DNA of 64,000 nucleotides from Spirochaetales bacterium (GTDB lineage Bacteria; Spirochaetota; Spirochaetia; SZUA-6; JAFGRV01): NCBI GenBank assembly GCA_016928415.1, contig JAFGKU010000144.1, positions 1 to 64,000 of the forward strand, read 5' to 3'. Shown piece by piece: positions 52,977 to 61,315 of this stretch (position 1 is its first letter; each line of letters starts with the position of its first letter). The notes under the pieces were generated by a model. It saw only the letters and a program-made list of their open reading frames with translations, ran no database searches and was not told where the DNA came from. The position numbers and the translations under genes were made by a program.

Positions 52977-55308
52977 CGTCAACTCCTTTTTTTCTTTCGA
53001 TTACGTATAGACTGGACCCGAAATCACCCAGCATTCTCACCCCGGGGTTGTACCCTGTGCCCATAAACTGGCTGTTAAGCGGGATTCCCGTTTCCAGGAC
53101 AAGATTGGAGCATTGATATTGCTCCACGCAGTCCCTCAGGCTGAAATGCCGGCCGGCGGTTCTCAAAACCGGCCCGTCCGGATCAAGTTCGACGGGAAGC
53201 ACGTGTTTCATCAACCCGCCGAACCGCTTGATGTAAAGACGCTGCTTCCTGGTTTGAACGGAATACGTTCCGCGGCTCAGCCCCTTGACAACCAGCTTAT
53301 CCTGGCTTTCCGCGGCCCCGGCCATCGTCTGGAAAAAACCGCTGACGGCGCAGCCGTTATCATCGCTTACCGCCTGCCACACAACCTTGTTGTCCTTATA
53401 TGTCAGGCCCCGGGAAAATTTGCCGAACTGGAAAACCCTCCTGTATTTCCTGTAGAATGCAATCTGGTCCCCGATCTCTTTTTTTTCCTCCGGAGACAGG
53501 AATTTGAGATCCAGTTCGTATCCGAGACAGCCGAAGGCGGATACATTGAAGCGGGTTGACAGCGGTGTATCGCGCAAAGTCTGCTGGTGGGGGGACTGGG
53601 AGACGTGGGAACCCATCGTCGAAGCCGGGTACAGGCAGGACAGCCCTCCCTGTATTTTCAGCCTTTCAACGGGGTCCGTGTCATCGGATGCCCAGATCTG
53701 GGGGCTGTGGCACAGCATCCCCAGGTCGAACCGGTTGCCGCCGCTGGAACAGCTTTCCAGAAGAATATGGGAACGCCCGGAGAAAATCCTGGACAGGATC
53801 TCATACAGCCCGATTATATAACGGTGATGGAATTCACCCTGGTTTTTCAGGGCCCCGGAATACGCTTCCGCTATGTGCCGGTTCATATCCCATTTTACAT
53901 AGTTGATATTGTTCTCATCCAGTATCCGGCCGACATTTTCCACGATGTAGTCCCGGACTTCCGGCCGGCAGAGGTCGAGAACCAGCTGATTTCTTCCCAG
54001 GACCTTTTCCTTTCCGGGAAGGGCTACCGCGTATTCGGGATGCGCCCGGTAAAGATCGCTGTCCTCGTTGACCATTTCAGGTTCGAACCATAAACCGAAA
54101 TCAAGCCCCAGGCCGTGAATTTTATCACTGAAAGCCTTCAACCCCCCGGGGAATTTCTTCGGGTTAACGGAATAATCCCCGAGGCCGGCCCTGTCCGAGT
54201 TCCGTTTTCCGAACCATCCGTCGTCAACAACGAACAGTTCTACACCCAGGCTCTTTGCTTCGCCGGCAAGTTTCAGGAGCCTGGATTCGTTGAAATCGAA
54301 AAAGTGGGCTTCCCAGTTGTTCAAGAGAACGGGCCTCTCCTTTTTCTTCCAGTCGCCCCTGACAATATGTTCATTCACGAAATCGTGCATGTTGCGGCTC
54401 ATCCCATTGAAGCCTTTGCCCGTGAAGGTCATGACCGCTTCCGGCGATTCAAAGGAAGCGTCTTTTTCGAGTATCCATTCGAACATATGCGGATTAATTC
54501 CCAGGGCAATCCTTACATGATCAAGCCCGCTTTTTTCCGCCATGCCGTAGTGATTGCCGCTGTAGACCAGGTTGAACCCGTAAACGTGTCCTGAATCCTC
54601 CGTTGCGTTGCCTTCCGCCAGAAAAAAACCCGGGTTGTGCCGGTTGCTGCTGGCACCGGTCGTTGACGAGTTGACAATAATGCCGCAGGAAACATTTCTT
54701 TTGTGCAAATGGGCTTCCCTGATCCATCCGCCGTCCAGGGTGTACATGTCAAAATTTTCATCCGGCAGGTCGACCATCATGCTCATGAAGCGCCGTATTG
54801 TCAGGGATCCTTCACAGGTATGCGTCAGTACGGCGCGCCTTGTTATAACATCACATTCCGGGAAAAGGGAATAGTGGAGAGTAAGTTTCGTTTGATTTGA
54901 TTTATCCAGCATATCGATGATCAGAGTTCCCTCAGCCCCGTAAGCCGACGGCAGGCTTTTCATTTCAATGCCGCCTTTTATCACATGGTGCGTCTGGTAG
55001 ATAAAATCACTCACAAAGGAGCCGTCGGGCATTTTCAATTCGGCCGGGCTCTGACGGTAATCCCCGCGGCCGTTGTCCGACCATTCCAGGCACAGGCTGT
55101 CCAGGGAATAAATTTCGTCGCTTTTGTCATAAGTAATGCCGCAGCCCATGGGAACCGTTCTTTTTTGGGCTAACACCCGGGCTGAATCGGATCGGGTAAT
55201 CAGCCGGCCGTAGTAAACATGTTCCAGATGATTAAATTTGGTTATACGGAACAGGTAAGATGTATTGGCCGTATCCAGCTTGAAGACGTTATTTCTGAAT
55301 CCGATCAA
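52969..55308 (-). CDS. Alpha-galactosidase, GH36
   Basis: This is a 779-residue cytoplasmic enzyme, no signal peptide. The N-terminal beta-supersandwich is followed by a TIM barrel with VDDGWFGKRN, the nucleophile Asp in NYVKWDMNRH and the acid/base Asp in WASDDTDPVERL. CSSGGNRFDLGML is also a GH36 hallmark. It hydrolyses terminal alpha-1,6-galactose from melibiose, raffinose or galactomannan fragments. Galactomannan would link it to the GH26 gene at the window's left edge. It lies 14 bases after the GH1 gene in the same operon. Confidence 0.95.
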   Translation of the reverse strand: MIGFRNNVFKLDTANTSYLFRITKFNHLEHVYYGRLITRSDSARVLAQKRTVPMGCGITYDKSDEIYSLDSLCLEWSDNGRGDYRQSPAELKMPDGSFVSDFIYQTHHVIKGGIEMKSLPSAYGAEGTLIIDMLDKSNQTKLTLHYSLFPECDVITRRAVLTHTCEGSLTIRRFMSMMVDLPDENFDMYTLDGGWIREAHLHKRNVSCGIIVNSSTTGASSNRHNPGFFLAEGNATEDSGHVYGFNLVYSGNHYGMAEKSGLDHVRIALGINPHMFEWILEKDASFESPEAVMTFTGKGFNGMSRNMHDFVNEHIVRGDWKKKERPVLLNNWEAHFFDFNESRLLKLAGEAKSLGVELFVVDDGWFGKRNSDRAGLGDYSVNPKKFPGGLKAFSDKIHGLGLDFGLWFEPEMVNEDSDLYRAHPEYAVALPGKEKVLGRNQLVLDLCRPEVRDYIVENVGRILDENNINYVKWDMNRHIAEAYSGALKNQGEFHHRYIIGLYEILSRIFSGRSHILLESCSSGGNRFDLGMLCHSPQIWASDDTDPVERLKIQGGLSCLYPASTMGSHVSQSPHQQTLRDTPLSTRFNVSAFGCLGYELDLKFLSPEEKKEIGDQIAFYRKYRRVFQFGKFSRGLTYKDNKVVWQAVSDDNGCAVSGFFQTMAGAAESQDKLVVKGLSRGTYSVQTRKQRLYIKRFGGLMKHVLPVELDPDGPVLRTAGRHFSLRDCVEQYQCSNLVLETGIPLNSQFMGTGYNPGVRMLGDFGSSLYVIERKKGVDDE

Positions 55309-55322
55309 AAAATCACCCTCCC

Positions 55323-56606
55323 TTAATAATGGTATTCCCGGTCTTTTACGAATTTATCATACATTTCGTCGGTAACACCGTGATTTTCTATTATCTCCTT
55401 ATAGAATTCACCGGATTTTTTAACCGTCCTTTCCTGGGTTTCAAAATCCACGTGAACGAGCCCGAAACGGGCGCTTTCCCCCTCTATCCATTCAAAGTTG
55501 TCGCAGAAGCACCAGTGATAGTAGCGCTCGACAGGGAGGTCCAGTTCACTCAATACCTTGAGATGGTCATGGATGTACAGGGACCGGAAAGCGTCGTTAT
55601 TATCACACGTGCCGTTTTCCGTAATATAAATGGGGCGCCTGATGAGCCGGTAATAATTGAGGCATGCACGCATGATCCCATTGGGATAAATCTCCCATCC
55701 CAGATCGTTTTTCGGTGAACCTTTCCTCACGCCGTCCCTGAATCCTGAAATTGTGGAACGGGTGTAATAGTTGATGGCTATAAAATCACAGTATTCACCC
55801 TTGCCGGCGGTGTCTACTTTCGTGATGGGCCATCTAAAAACACCGAGTGTCATGGCTTCCATAATCGCCTGCTGGAAAAAACGGTCCAGCAGGTACGTGC
55901 AGATTCTATGCCAGGAATTATGCGGCTTAAGCGGGTCGAAGATCCTTGCATGCAGGGCAAAACTCACTTTCGTGTCCTCATGCCCCATTTTTTTCCGCAT
56001 TTCATGGATCATTTTGTAGGCTTCTATATGGCAGGCCGCCATGTTGGACATGACCTTGTATGCGGTCAGCATGGATTTTCCGCCGGGAGGCCACAGACCG
56101 TAGTAATAGGATTGAGTGGCGTATACGTTCGGTTCATTGATCGTGATGTATTCCGGGACGAGGTCACCGAAGGATTCTATGACTGTTTTGACATACTTTA
56201 AAAAAACGGGAATATTCCCGCTATTGGTAAAACCGCCCTTGTTTTCAAACCACATCGGGTTGGCGAAATGATGTATCGTTAACAGGGGCTTCATTTTCTT
56301 TTTTATTAAGTACTTGATTTCCTCGCGATAATGATTAATGGCTTCCTCATCCACCCGGTCTTCGGCAGGACAGATGCGCGCCCATTCTATACCGAACCGG
56401 TAGATTTTTATCCGCATTTCGGCCATTAAATCGATGTCTTCCTTCCAGCGGTTGTAATGGTCATTGGCCCTGGCCGGGTTGGAATTGTCCGTGATTTTCC
56501 CCTGGCGGTACCAGTCGTTCCAGTTGTGTCCGCATTCACCGCCTTCTATCTGGGTTGCGGCCGTCGCCGCGCCCATAAGGAAGTTTTTTTTCAGTTTAAA
56601 GGACAT
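55323..56606 (-). CDS. Beta-glucosidase/beta-glycosidase, GH1
   Basis: This is a 427-residue cytoplasmic enzyme. The acid/base Glu is in YITINEPNVYA and the nucleophile Glu in PIYITENGTCDN. The N-terminus has the GH1 signature GAATAATQIEGGE. It is shorter than most GH1 enzymes (about 450), with compact loops. ATG 56606 has AGAGGAAAATC upstream. It is the first gene of the operon with GH36 and the GPH transporter. The substrate is a beta-gluco-, galacto- or mannoside not resolved by sequence. The divergent gene encodes a sugar-sensing chemoreceptor. Confidence 0.94.
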   Translation of the reverse strand: MSFKLKKNFLMGAATAATQIEGGECGHNWNDWYRQGKITDNSNPARANDHYNRWKEDIDLMAEMRIKIYRFGIEWARICPAEDRVDEEAINHYREEIKYLIKKKMKPLLTIHHFANPMWFENKGGFTNSGNIPVFLKYVKTVIESFGDLVPEYITINEPNVYATQSYYYGLWPPGGKSMLTAYKVMSNMAACHIEAYKMIHEMRKKMGHEDTKVSFALHARIFDPLKPHNSWHRICTYLLDRFFQQAIMEAMTLGVFRWPITKVDTAGKGEYCDFIAINYYTRSTISGFRDGVRKGSPKNDLGWEIYPNGIMRACLNYYRLIRRPIYITENGTCDNNDAFRSLYIHDHLKVLSELDLPVERYYHWCFCDNFEWIEGESARFGLVHVDFETQERTVKKSGEFYKEIIENHGVTDEMYDKFVKDREYHY

Positions 56607-56675
56607 GATTTTCCTCTAATTCTATTATGCGTGTTTTTATCATAAAAAAAAGCCATTTTGTAATTTTTTTTAAAC

Positions 56676-56703
56676 TTGACTTATCGGCTTTTATTGATAA
56701 TAT
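56676..56703 (+). promoter_or_regulatory. Sigma70-type promoter of the LacI-MCP gene
   Basis: TTGACT (56676-56681), a 16-base spacer, then TAATAT (56698-56703), 25 bases before the ATG at 56729. The same 122-base spacer must also hold the leftward promoter of the GH1 operon, for which I see only weak boxes. Confidence 0.6.
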
Positions 56704-56728
56704 TCCAAACGAAGGGTAAGCTGCGTAT

Positions 56729-59266
56729 ATGGCTGATAATAATTCGGTCTCTATTGAAATGGGTGATGAATATACCGTCTCTGTGGATATAGAGGACCGC
56801 TTGTCCGGTTTAAACATGGTAAAGTCCGGACGCCCGACCATTGGATTCATAATAACCTGGGGGCTTGCTGACAATGATTTCAGCATACCCATCTGGTGGG
56901 GAGCCATGGATGCGGCGGAAAAACTGGGAGTAAACCTCATCGGATTCGGGGATGCGGATTTTTATAACCAGGATATAGGGCCTTCCGTATATCCCCAATT
57001 ATCCCCCGGAAACCTGGACGGCATCATAATCGTCAATCCGACATTTCCGGAACTGCCGCGAAAGCTTTTCGGTTCATTGCCGGTGATCAATATTACCATG
57101 CAGGCGGAAGATGTCAGTACCTCGATCATGTGTGATAACGAAAAAGGCATACAAGCCGCCATAAGCCATTTGATAGAAGTACACGGCAGGCGTCACATCG
57201 CGTTTATTCGCGGCCCGTTCGACGCGTTCGATGCCAATGCACGTTTCAAGGCATATAAGGAAACCCTGGAAAAGTACGGCATTACCTTTGATGAAAAACT
57301 CGTTTTCGACGGAGGTTCGGACGGTTTTGTGGCCAAAACAGGGGTTTTGGCCATAAGAGAATTGATTGATAACCGCAGGGTCGCTTTTGATGCCCTGGTC
57401 AGCTCCAGCGACCGGCCCGCTCTTGCCGCTTTGCAGGAACTCTCACGCAGGGGCATCCATGTCCCCAATGACATCGCTCTCACCGGTTTTGACGACCGTG
57501 TCGAGTGTCAAACCGTTACTCCCGCTTTAACTACGGTTGCCCAGCCACTGCAAAGGATGGGAGAAAAGGCCGTCGAACTCATGCTTAATGTCATTGAGGG
57601 GAAAAAAGTGGAACCCCTTTATACGGTCAATGCAGAGCTCGTGGTCCGGCGTTCCTGCGGTTGTTTCACAGAACCGGTAAAGCTGGCCGGGAATACCGGT
57701 TCAGGCATGGGAACGGGCTTTTTATCCGGATTGAAAGCGCTGGAAAACAAAGAAGGCGAGCTGGCCTTCCTTTTTGCCGGTAAAATTGATGTTGACGGCA
57801 GAAAAGAATTGACGGGTATCTGCCGGAAGATTGTTCAGGGCCTTATTTCCGCGGTCAGGAAGGGGAAAGCCGAATTTTTCCTGTCCCGCGTGGAAGACCT
57901 CATGCATCAAATGCATAAAGGGCGATTGCCCCTGGATCGCCTTCAGGACAGCCTTTCTTTACTGAGAAACAATTGCCTGGCCGTGACGCGTGCATCCATC
58001 AGGGATAAACTGGAAAATTTATTCCATCAATCCCGCGTACTCGTTACCGAGGGAATGCAGCAGCAGCAGCTGCGATACCAGGTAAGCGAAAGGCAAATAA
58101 CAACGACCCAGCGCGCCCTCAGTCAGCAGATGGGCGGTACCTTTGAAATTGATAAGCTCATGGACATCCTGTTCAATGATCTTGGACAGTTAAATATTCC
58201 GGGGTGTTACGTGTTTCTTTTCGAGGGTACCGAACGTCCCGCCGTTTATTCCCGCCTGATTTTGGCCGTCTGTGACGGAAAACGGCATGATCTTCCCGAG
58301 GGAGGGCTTCGCTGCCCTGCGGACCGGTTGTTTCCGCCGGGTTTATATCCCGACAAACGGCGTTCTCTGGTGCAGGAGACCCTGTTTTTTCAGAACGAGG
58401 AATTGGGTTACATTATTTTTATACAGGGGCCGCGGGACGGTGCCCTCTACGCCGCCTTGAGCGGACAAATCGGTTCCGCCCTGAAAGGGGCTTTGCTGTA
58501 TCAGGCCATGACACGGATGACGGAGACCATAACGGAGGTAGCCCTCGGGGCTGAAAGCCAGGCTGACATGCTGGCCAATGCTTCCAGGGCTATTGAAGAA
58601 ATGATGGCCCTAATCGACGGCGCCTCGAGGGCCGTGGAAAGAACCCTCGGTGCCACGGAAACCGCGGCTGACGTGGCTCGGGAAGGTGAGGAAACGGTTT
58701 CCGCCAATATGGATAGAATGCGGCAGCTTAAAACGGCCATTGATAAGTCCGCTACCTATGTCCGCGAGATGGGTGACCGCTCCCATCAGATCCGTGATTT
58801 CGTGGCCACGATAGATGACATATCTTCGCAGACCGGTATACTGGCAATTAACGCGGCCATAACGGCAGCCCGGGCCGGTGCCCAGGGGAAAAGCTTCTCT
58901 ATTGTCGCTGCCGAAATCCGGAATCTGGCCATGAAGGCGGTCGCGGCCACCACCCATATATCGGCTCTTGTCAAGGATATCCTTTCCACCGTTTCCCTCG
59001 CCGTTGAAGGAATGGAATCGGCAACCGGTGAAGCGGAGACCGGTGTGAATTTGTCCAGTCGGGCGGGCAGGGCCCTGAAAGAAATAATGGAGGCCGTAGA
59101 GATGGTCAATCAACAGATGCACACAATGAGAGAGTCTGCCCGCAACCTCTCCATTGAATCAAAGAAGGTCACCCAATCAGTCCAGCACGCCAGCTCACTG
59201 AGCCAGAATAACAAGTCGGCTGCCCAGGAAGTGATTGGCACGGCGGAGAAAATGAAGATTTCCTGA
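56729..59266 (+). CDS. Soluble chemoreceptor: LacI-type sugar-binding domain fused to GAF-like and MCP signalling domains
   Basis: This is an 845-residue protein without TM segments or signal peptide. Residues 36-310 are the LacI/GalR effector-binding fold (RPTIGFIITWG start, GRRHIAFIRGPFDAFDANAR, ALVSSSDRPALAAL, IALTGFDDRVECQTVTPALT, LVVRRSCGC). The usual N-terminal HTH is absent and cannot lie upstream. A helical segment and a GAF-like domain (CYVFLFEG to LGYIIFIQGPRDG) follow at about 340-590. The last 250 residues are an MCP signalling domain with tip QTGILAINAAITAARAG, in which a normally conserved Glu is Thr. It should bind a sugar in the cytoplasm and signal to CheA. It is divergent from the GH1-GH36-GPH operon. 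Confidence 0.9.
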   Translation: MADNNSVSIEMGDEYTVSVDIEDRLSGLNMVKSGRPTIGFIITWGLADNDFSIPIWWGAMDAAEKLGVNLIGFGDADFYNQDIGPSVYPQLSPGNLDGIIIVNPTFPELPRKLFGSLPVINITMQAEDVSTSIMCDNEKGIQAAISHLIEVHGRRHIAFIRGPFDAFDANARFKAYKETLEKYGITFDEKLVFDGGSDGFVAKTGVLAIRELIDNRRVAFDALVSSSDRPALAALQELSRRGIHVPNDIALTGFDDRVECQTVTPALTTVAQPLQRMGEKAVELMLNVIEGKKVEPLYTVNAELVVRRSCGCFTEPVKLAGNTGSGMGTGFLSGLKALENKEGELAFLFAGKIDVDGRKELTGICRKIVQGLISAVRKGKAEFFLSRVEDLMHQMHKGRLPLDRLQDSLSLLRNNCLAVTRASIRDKLENLFHQSRVLVTEGMQQQQLRYQVSERQITTTQRALSQQMGGTFEIDKLMDILFNDLGQLNIPGCYVFLFEGTERPAVYSRLILAVCDGKRHDLPEGGLRCPADRLFPPGLYPDKRRSLVQETLFFQNEELGYIIFIQGPRDGALYAALSGQIGSALKGALLYQAMTRMTETITEVALGAESQADMLANASRAIEEMMALIDGASRAVERTLGATETAADVAREGEETVSANMDRMRQLKTAIDKSATYVREMGDRSHQIRDFVATIDDISSQTGILAINAAITAARAGAQGKSFSIVAAEIRNLAMKAVAATTHISALVKDILSTVSLAVEGMESATGEAETGVNLSSRAGRALKEIMEAVEMVNQQMHTMRESARNLSIESKKVTQSVQHASSLSQNNKSAAQEVIGTAEKMKIS

Positions 59267-59329
59267 GATTCGATGGCCATTATAGCCGCTATTGAATATC
59301 TCTCTATATCCTGATACATTAAAGCCGGT

Positions 59330-60838
59330 ATGGAGATCATTTTTTCCCATCCCTTCATAGCAATACCCCTCATGATAATTATACCGGTTATCCTCCTCCC
59401 CCTTCTTATGCGGTTTGTGGTGGGAAAAATTGTACTTTCGATCGTGAAAGCCAGATACCTCTCCGGATATGAAAAGGAGCTTTTTGCCGGATGGGCCAGT
59501 GATGATGACCGTGCCGCCATGGAAGCAGCCCGTCAGTTTGCCCTGCAGCGCCTCAAAACTCATTTTCTCCTGCGGCTTGATTTCAAGACGGACATCCGTA
59601 TCCTGTTTCTCGTTATCAAGAATTCGTACAATCCGGACAGTGATCCTGAAAAAGAGGAATATCATTTCAGTCTTCGCAGGCTGGTTGAGTGCTTTTTTCT
59701 GGCGTTTTGTGATCTTTACAAGGAATATGCAAGCAAGGCCTGGTTCAAGGCCATAGCCGGATTAAAGCTTATCTGGTTTTTCAGGATCGTGAACATAAGC
59801 AAATATTACAAGGCACTCTTTTCCCTTCCCTTTCTCACCCGGCTTCAATCAACCCGGTTGCTGGGCCGCATCATGCGGCTTGTTCTTATTCCCATATTCG
59901 GAATTCCCGTTTTGATTTACGATGTCGTCAAGTCCATACTGATCAGTCTCGTCTACGAAGGGTACATGCGGTTTTTATACGGCCTTCTGCTCATGAAAAT
60001 CGCCTATTACGGGCTGTATTTATACGGCAGGGAAAACAGCGATATCTCGAAGAGGATTAAGAGCATCCCCCGAAGCACTTTGAACGACATACACAAGAAA
60101 GTCGAAAAAATGCTTGATCCTTCACAGTATACCGGCTTCAGCAAAAAATTCGCCGAATCGGCGGTTACCTATTCGGATTGTTTGAGGGAATACGGGTTTG
60201 AACAGGATTCCCTTTTTCTCGAGGACAGGCTCACCATGGTTGAAAAAGCGCGGAACGTACTTAACCGGGTCCGGAATTCCTTCATCAAGGCGTATAAAAA
60301 ACAGAATCCTTTCAGGCGAAGAAGGAATTACAAAGAAAAAGGCCTGAAGGATCATTTCTACGACCTCTATTACAGGATCGGAACCTGTTATGTGCCCGGG
60401 GTAAAGGAACCGGGATTACACCTGAGGATATCCGGGTTGATCGAAAGCGGGTACATGACATCCGTCCTCCTTTTGAACAAGCTCCTGACAACGCCGCTTA
60501 TCAATACATTGCTGGACAAAATTTCCGGTGACCTTGTCCTGAAGGTCAAATCGTTTGCCGATATGGATTTCATCAAACTTAGCGGCAGACAGGCGAAAGG
60601 TGCCTATCCCTACATCAGGCTTTTATCAGTCGGGAACAGGATATGGCGGGTTGCCCGCGGGGTTGTGTCGCCGTTTTCCCTTCTGTTGACGGCCGGCGGG
60701 CCGGTCATATTCCAGCAGCTCCAGGATATCGTGATGGAGTACCTGTTTCACAGGGCGGGCCGGATGCTAATTTATACCTGGGAGAAGGACAGGACGAGAG
60801 AGAAGACGGATATGGAATGTCTTTTGTGGCAGGCATGA
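59330..60838 (+). CDS. Membrane protein of unknown function
   Basis: This is a 502-residue protein of no family I recognise. An N-terminal TM helix (about 7-28, PFIAIPLMIIIPVILLPLL) is followed by a charged region, then hydrophobic segments near 150-215 (FRIVNISKYYKAL, LVLIPIFGIPVLIYDVV, FLYGLLLMKIAYYGLYLY), a long basic region about 230-340 (NPFRRRRNYKEKGLK), and a weakly hydrophobic C-terminal region with GVVSPFSLLLTAGGPVIF. It follows the LacI-MCP gene by 63 bases on the same strand, without a terminator, so it may be co-transcribed. The start ATG 59330 has no good ribosome site. Confidence 0.75.
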   Translation: MEIIFSHPFIAIPLMIIIPVILLPLLMRFVVGKIVLSIVKARYLSGYEKELFAGWASDDDRAAMEAARQFALQRLKTHFLLRLDFKTDIRILFLVIKNSYNPDSDPEKEEYHFSLRRLVECFFLAFCDLYKEYASKAWFKAIAGLKLIWFFRIVNISKYYKALFSLPFLTRLQSTRLLGRIMRLVLIPIFGIPVLIYDVVKSILISLVYEGYMRFLYGLLLMKIAYYGLYLYGRENSDISKRIKSIPRSTLNDIHKKVEKMLDPSQYTGFSKKFAESAVTYSDCLREYGFEQDSLFLEDRLTMVEKARNVLNRVRNSFIKAYKKQNPFRRRRNYKEKGLKDHFYDLYYRIGTCYVPGVKEPGLHLRISGLIESGYMTSVLLLNKLLTTPLINTLLDKISGDLVLKVKSFADMDFIKLSGRQAKGAYPYIRLLSVGNRIWRVARGVVSPFSLLLTAGGPVIFQQLQDIVMEYLFHRAGRMLIYTWEKDRTREKTDMECLLWQA

Positions 60839-60898
60839 GCATCCGTTTTTAATTCAATTTTCCTTAAAAAAATTTGCCCATTTTTAACTTTTTCAGTA

Positions 60899-60963
60899 CA
60901 TTGTCAATAGACAATGAATCCCGGCAGGCAGTGGAAAAAATTTGATTTTTCACCTGGCCGGGA
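60899..60963 (+). promoter_or_regulatory. Palindrome and imperfect hairpin upstream of a small gene
   Basis: CATTGTC-AATA-GACAATG (60899-60916) is a perfect 7-bp-arm palindrome. It is followed at once by a hairpin pairing TCCCGGCAGG (60919-60928) with CCTGGCCGGGA (60953-60963), with one bulge, plus inner TGGAAAAAAT/ATTTTTCA pairing. TTATACTTTATTTATG follows. It may be a terminator for the preceding gene or an operator/leader for the next. Confidence 0.45.
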
Positions 60964-60987
60964 TTATACTTTATTTATGGGGGTGCA

Positions 60988-61302
60988 ATGACGTATGAAT
61001 CCCTGACGGGTGACGTTGAAATCCTTAAAACCTTTTTTAAACTGGCTGACCGGAGAGAACTGGAATACAGGCATATTCCCTTCCGGGATGAGCTGTTTTA
61101 TTTTTCCGGCAGTAATGACGACAGGATCTGTTTTCTAAGCGCCAACAACATTCTTCTTGCCATTCCGTGTAAGGCATTTGAAAAAGTAAATACGTTCGGT
61201 GAAAAACAGGGGATAACCCTGGATTTTCTTTTTAAAAGCACCCGGACCTGCACTTTTATACTCCAATACGACAGTCACCTGATTCATCTCAAGTACGGCT
61301 GA
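60988..61302 (+). CDS. Small protein of unknown function
   Basis: This is a 104-residue soluble protein that I do not recognise. ATG 60988 is preceded by GGGGGTG. The sequence is a plausible small alpha/beta fold: an amphipathic helix (DVEILKTFFKLADRREL), then strands (YRHIPFRDELFYFSG, RICFLSANNILLAIPC, TCTFILQYDSHLIHLKYG). It ends 13 bases from the convergent trehalose-synthesis gene. A palindrome and hairpin lie just upstream, so expression may be controlled separately from the gene before it. Confidence 0.65.
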   Translation: MTYESLTGDVEILKTFFKLADRRELEYRHIPFRDELFYFSGSNDDRICFLSANNILLAIPCKAFEKVNTFGEKQGITLDFLFKSTRTCTFILQYDSHLIHLKYG

Positions 61303-61315
61303 GATAAAGGTCTTT

